A stretch of DNA of 8,051 nucleotides, from NCBI GenBank assembly GCA_045644025.1, contig JAZRGE010000021.1, forward strand, positions 1-8,051, written 5' to 3'. This document shows, piece after piece, positions 5,466 through 8,051 of this stretch. The notes below the pieces were generated by a model. The model saw only the letters and a list, made by a program, of their open reading frames with translations. It did no database searches and was not told where the DNA came from. A program made the translations under genes and the position numbers. How positions within the stretch are numbered: the first letter of the stretch is position 1; every line of letters begins with the position of its first letter. The stretch is from JAZRGE01 sp045644025. Its GTDB lineage: Bacteria; Bacillota; Clostridia; Oscillospirales; Acutalibacteraceae.

Positions 5466-7445
5466 ATGTCAACTAAAAAGTATACAAACGAAAGTATTAC
5501 ATCGCTGAAGGGAGCCGACCGAGTTCGCAAAAGGCCGGCAGTTATCTTTGGCTCGGATGGCATCGAGGGCTGCCAGCACTCGGTGTTTGAAATCATATCC
5601 AATTCTATCGACGAAGCCCGTGAAGGCCATGGTAAGAAGATCATCATCACCCGTTATGAGGATCACTCCATAGAGGTGCAGGACTACGGCCGCGGCGTGC
5701 CCGTGGACTACAACCAGAAGGAAGGCCGCTACAACTGGGAACTGCTCTATTGCGAAATGTACGCAGGCGGCAAGTATGATAACAACTCCAGCGGCAACTA
5801 TGAGTTTTCCTTGGGCCTCAACGGTCTGGGTCTTTGCTCCACTCAGTATGCCTCCGAATATATGGATGTGGAGATCAAACGCGACGGATATATTTATCGC
5901 CTGCACTTTAAGGAAGGCGAGATCGTGGGCGATCTGGAAAAGGAACCCTATTCCGGTCGCGATACCGGCACAAAGACTCGCTGGAAGCCTGATCTTCGAG
6001 TGTTTACCGATATCAACATTCCTGTGGAGTTTTATGATGATATATTGAAGCGTCAGGCTGTTGTGAACGACGGCCTTGTTTTTGTGTTCCGGAATCAGGT
6101 CGGCTCTAAGTTTGAGACCAAAGAATATTGCTATCAGAACGGCATTAAGGATTACGTGGAAGAAATTTGCGGTGAAAACGATGCTCTCACAAGTCTGCAG
6201 GTATGGCAGGCCGAGCGCAAGGGAAGAGACCGCGCCGATATGCCCGATTACAAGCTTAAGATGCGCTTTGCTCTGGCTTTTTCCAACAAGCATAATCTTA
6301 AGGAATATTATCACAACTCCAGCTGGCTGGAGCACGGCGGCGCCCCCGAAAAGGCTCTCCGTTTTGCCTTCACTTCTCAGATAGACAGCTACTTAAAGCA
6401 GAACAATAAGTATCAGAAGAACGAGACCAAAATCTCTTTCTCCGACGTGGAAGAATGTCTTGTTTTTGTTTCTTCTTCCTTCTCCACCCAGACATCCTAC
6501 GAAAACCAGACCAAAAAGGCTATTACCAATAAATTTATCTACGATGCAATGGCCGATTTCCTTAAGAAATCCCTGGAGATCTATTTCATAGAAAACAAGG
6601 CCGAAGCCGAAAAGATCGCCGAGCAAGTGCTTATAAATAAGCGAAGCAGGGAAAAGAGCGAAAAGGAAAGGCTTAATATTAAAAAGACCCTGCAGAGCGC
6701 CAACGATATGCAGAACCGCGTGCAGAAGTTTATTGATTGCCGCAGCCGCGACGTGGCTCAGCGCGAGATATTTATAGTTGAGGGTGATTCGGCTGCAGGC
6801 TCCTGTAAGATTGCACGTGATGCTAATTTCCAGGCCATTATGCCGGTGCGTGGTAAGATACTCAACTGCCTTAAAGCCGAATATGATAAGGTGTTCAAGA
6901 GCGAGATCATCACCGATCTTGCCAAAGTGCTTGGCTGTGGCGTGGAAGTGAAATCCAAGGCTAACAAGGATCTTTCCACCTTTAATCTGGACAATCTTCG
7001 CTGGAATAAGGTTATAATCTGTACTGATGCAGACGTGGACGGTTTCCAGATCAGAACCCTTATTCTCACAATGATATATCGCCTTATGCCCACACTTATC
7101 CACGCAGGTAAAGTCTACATTGCCGAGACTCCGCTTTATGAAATTGGCACTAAGGATATGACATATTTTGCCTACGACGAAAGCGAAAAGACCGAGATTC
7201 TTCAGAAGATCGAGGGTCAGAAATACACACTGCAGAGATCTAAGGGACTTGGTGAAAACCAGCCCGAGATGATGAATATGACAACAATGAACCCCGAGAC
7301 CAGACGCCTGGTGAAGGTGATGCCTGCCGATGCAGAGCGCACCGCCGAAATGTTTGATCTACTTTTGGGTGATAATCTGCAGGGCAGAAAAGAATTTATT
7401 GCAGACAACGGCTATCGCTATATAGATGCCGCCGATGTAAGCTGA
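5466..7445 (+). CDS. parE: Type IIA topoisomerase subunit B (ParE/GyrB-like), divergent
   Basis: A 659-aa ATP-hydrolysing subunit of a type II DNA topoisomerase, the partner of the GyrA/ParC-like protein just downstream. The N-terminal GHKL ATPase shows E42 and N46 (FEIISNSIDEA), D73 with the glycine motif (VQDYGRGVP), and the ATP lid G117-LNGLG122. The transducer carries the QTK loop at Q348-K350. The Toprim domain has E439-GDSAAGS, D521-ADVDG526 and K593-GLGE597, the acidic triad that binds magnesium for strand cleavage. Compared with E. coli GyrB, the second Asp of QDDGRG is Tyr74, the lid His is Asn119, EGDSAGG reads EGDSAAG, and DGAHIRT reads DGFQIRT. These suggest a separate branch, probably a clostridial topoisomerase IV or an extra gyrase-like enzyme; the parE symbol is provisional. 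ATG 5466 is chosen over ATG 5445 because AAGGAGAT (5454-5461) precedes it. The operon starts here. Confidence 0.9.
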   Translation: MSTKKYTNESITSLKGADRVRKRPAVIFGSDGIEGCQHSVFEIISNSIDEAREGHGKKIIITRYEDHSIEVQDYGRGVPVDYNQKEGRYNWELLYCEMYAGGKYDNNSSGNYEFSLGLNGLGLCSTQYASEYMDVEIKRDGYIYRLHFKEGEIVGDLEKEPYSGRDTGTKTRWKPDLRVFTDINIPVEFYDDILKRQAVVNDGLVFVFRNQVGSKFETKEYCYQNGIKDYVEEICGENDALTSLQVWQAERKGRDRADMPDYKLKMRFALAFSNKHNLKEYYHNSSWLEHGGAPEKALRFAFTSQIDSYLKQNNKYQKNETKISFSDVEECLVFVSSSFSTQTSYENQTKKAITNKFIYDAMADFLKKSLEIYFIENKAEAEKIAEQVLINKRSREKSEKERLNIKKTLQSANDMQNRVQKFIDCRSRDVAQREIFIVEGDSAAGSCKIARDANFQAIMPVRGKILNCLKAEYDKVFKSEIITDLAKVLGCGVEVKSKANKDLSTFNLDNLRWNKVIICTDADVDGFQIRTLILTMIYRLMPTLIHAGKVYIAETPLYEIGTKDMTYFAYDESEKTEILQKIEGQKYTLQRSKGLGENQPEMMNMTTMNPETRRLVKVMPADAERTAEMFDLLLGDNLQGRKEFIADNGYRYIDAADVS

Positions 7446-7446
7446 T

Positions 7447-7453
7447 AGGAGGG
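7447..7453 (+). promoter_or_regulatory. Ribosome binding site of the A subunit gene
   Basis: AGGAGGG starts one base after the TGA that ends the B subunit gene, and lies 7 bases before ATG 7461. It overlaps a second in-frame stop (TAG, 7446-7448), so the upstream gene ends in tandem stops and translation of the second gene begins independently. Confidence 0.88.
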
Positions 7454-7460
7454 AAGAAAA

Positions 7461-8051
7461 ATGGCTAAAAAGAAGACCGATACCCAAAAAAATTCCTCCC
7501 CGGCTATGGATAATGCATATATTGCAGGAGCGGGCACAATAGTGGAGCAGCCCATTGTGGATACTCTTGAGACCAACTACATGCCCTATGCAATGAGCGT
7601 TATTCTTTCCCGCGCCATCCCTGAAATTGATGGCTTTAAGCCCTCCCACAGGAAGTTGCTTTATATGATGCATCTTATGGGATTGCTTAAGGGCCCCACT
7701 ATTAAATCGGCCAATATTGTTGGCCGCACAATGCAGCTCAACCCCCACGGCGATGCCGCTATTTATGAGACTATGGTCCGCCTTTCCGAAGGCTACCAGG
7801 CCTTGCTGCACCCTTATGTGGCATCCAAGGGCTCTTTTGGTAGGGCTTATTCCAGAGATATGGCTTATGCCGCATCCCGATACACCGAAGCGAAGCTTGC
7901 CCCCATTGCAGCCGAGCTTTTTGCCGATATCGATAAGGATACTGTGGATTTTGTGGATAACTACGATGCAACGCTGAAAGAGCCTACACTTTTCCCCGTA
8001 ACATTTCCCAGCATTCTTGTGAACGCCAACACCGGTATCGCCGTTGGTATG
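7461..8051 (+). CDS. parC: Type IIA topoisomerase subunit A (ParC/GyrA-like), partial
   Basis: The first 197 residues of the DNA cleavage and rejoining subunit; the frame stays open to the window edge. A lysine-rich, probably disordered start (MAKKKTDTQK) leads into the winged-helix breakage domain: L36-ETNYMPYAMSVILSRAIPE, DGFKPSHRKLLY (57-68), IKSANIVGR (81-89), the helix-turn-helix segment NPHGDAAIYETMVR (94-107), and the catalytic tyrosine Y141 in SRYTEAKL. NYDATLKEPTLFPVTFPSILVNANTGIAVGM (167-197) matches the family's NYDG..EP..LP..FP.LLVNG..GIAVGM. The usual DGD stretch before the tyrosine is replaced by GRAYSRDMAYAA. At the positions of E. coli GyrA Ser83 and Asp87 it has A99 and E103. 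It lies 15 bases behind the B subunit gene, certainly in one operon. The C-terminal domain that separates gyrase from topoisomerase IV is beyond the window, so the parC symbol is provisional. Confidence 0.9.
   Translation, partial: MAKKKTDTQKNSSPAMDNAYIAGAGTIVEQPIVDTLETNYMPYAMSVILSRAIPEIDGFKPSHRKLLYMMHLMGLLKGPTIKSANIVGRTMQLNPHGDAAIYETMVRLSEGYQALLHPYVASKGSFGRAYSRDMAYAASRYTEAKLAPIAAELFADIDKDTVDFVDNYDATLKEPTLFPVTFPSILVNANTGIAVGM

Noticed and set aside
5469..6335. A 288-residue minus-strand open frame inside the topoisomerase B subunit gene, with others at 6393-7103 and 7359-7811.
   Set aside because: They are antisense to conserved ATPase, Toprim and breakage domains. No ribosome binding sites, and no protein family is recognisable in them.
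1..8051. Mobile elements, CRISPR arrays, phage genes, tRNA or rRNA genes.
   Set aside because: No transposase or integrase frames, no regularly spaced direct repeats, and no cloverleaf or rRNA sequence were recognised. Genes are intact except the one cut by the window edge.

Overview
The window looks like the chromosome of an endospore-forming Firmicute of the class Clostridia. The reasons are a tRNA-dependent T-box leader in front of thrS, an intact sporulation sigma factor K with its hydrophobic pro-sequence, strong AGGAGG-type ribosome binding sites, sigma-A promoters, and moderate base composition. The genus cannot be fixed from the sequence. No mobile element, CRISPR array, rRNA or tRNA gene was seen.

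Left part (1-3503, all minus strand). A nucleotidyltransferase-fold protein of unknown substrate (2250-3446) has its own near-consensus promoter. It is followed by thrS, which has a separate promoter (2212-2240) and a long T-box leader (about 1963-2205). That leader has an ACC threonine specifier, a UUCG-capped stem III, a T-box/antiterminator and a competing intrinsic terminator. thrS (9-1949) encodes threonyl-tRNA synthetase with TGS, editing, catalytic and anticodon-binding domains. Its expression should rise when uncharged threonine tRNA accumulates.

Middle part (3504-5301). Divergent from the nucleotidyltransferase lies a predicted lipoprotein (3599-4552) that appears to be made of two related halves. 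Its transcript begins at a perfect 8-3-8 inverted repeat and ends at a strong GC-rich terminator. Converging on it from the other side is sigK (4609-5301), the late mother-cell sporulation sigma factor.

Right part (5302-8051). Head to head with sigK is a two-gene operon for a divergent type IIA topoisomerase: a GyrB/ParE-like ATPase subunit (5466-7445) and, 15 bases later, a GyrA/ParC-like cleavage subunit (7461 to the window edge, incomplete). The promoter carries a perfect 16-bp palindrome between its -35 and -10 boxes, which is a strong candidate operator. The A subunit has alanine and glutamate at the two main quinolone-resistance positions. This operon with its operator is the least ordinary item in the window; the rest is recognisable housekeeping and sporulation content.
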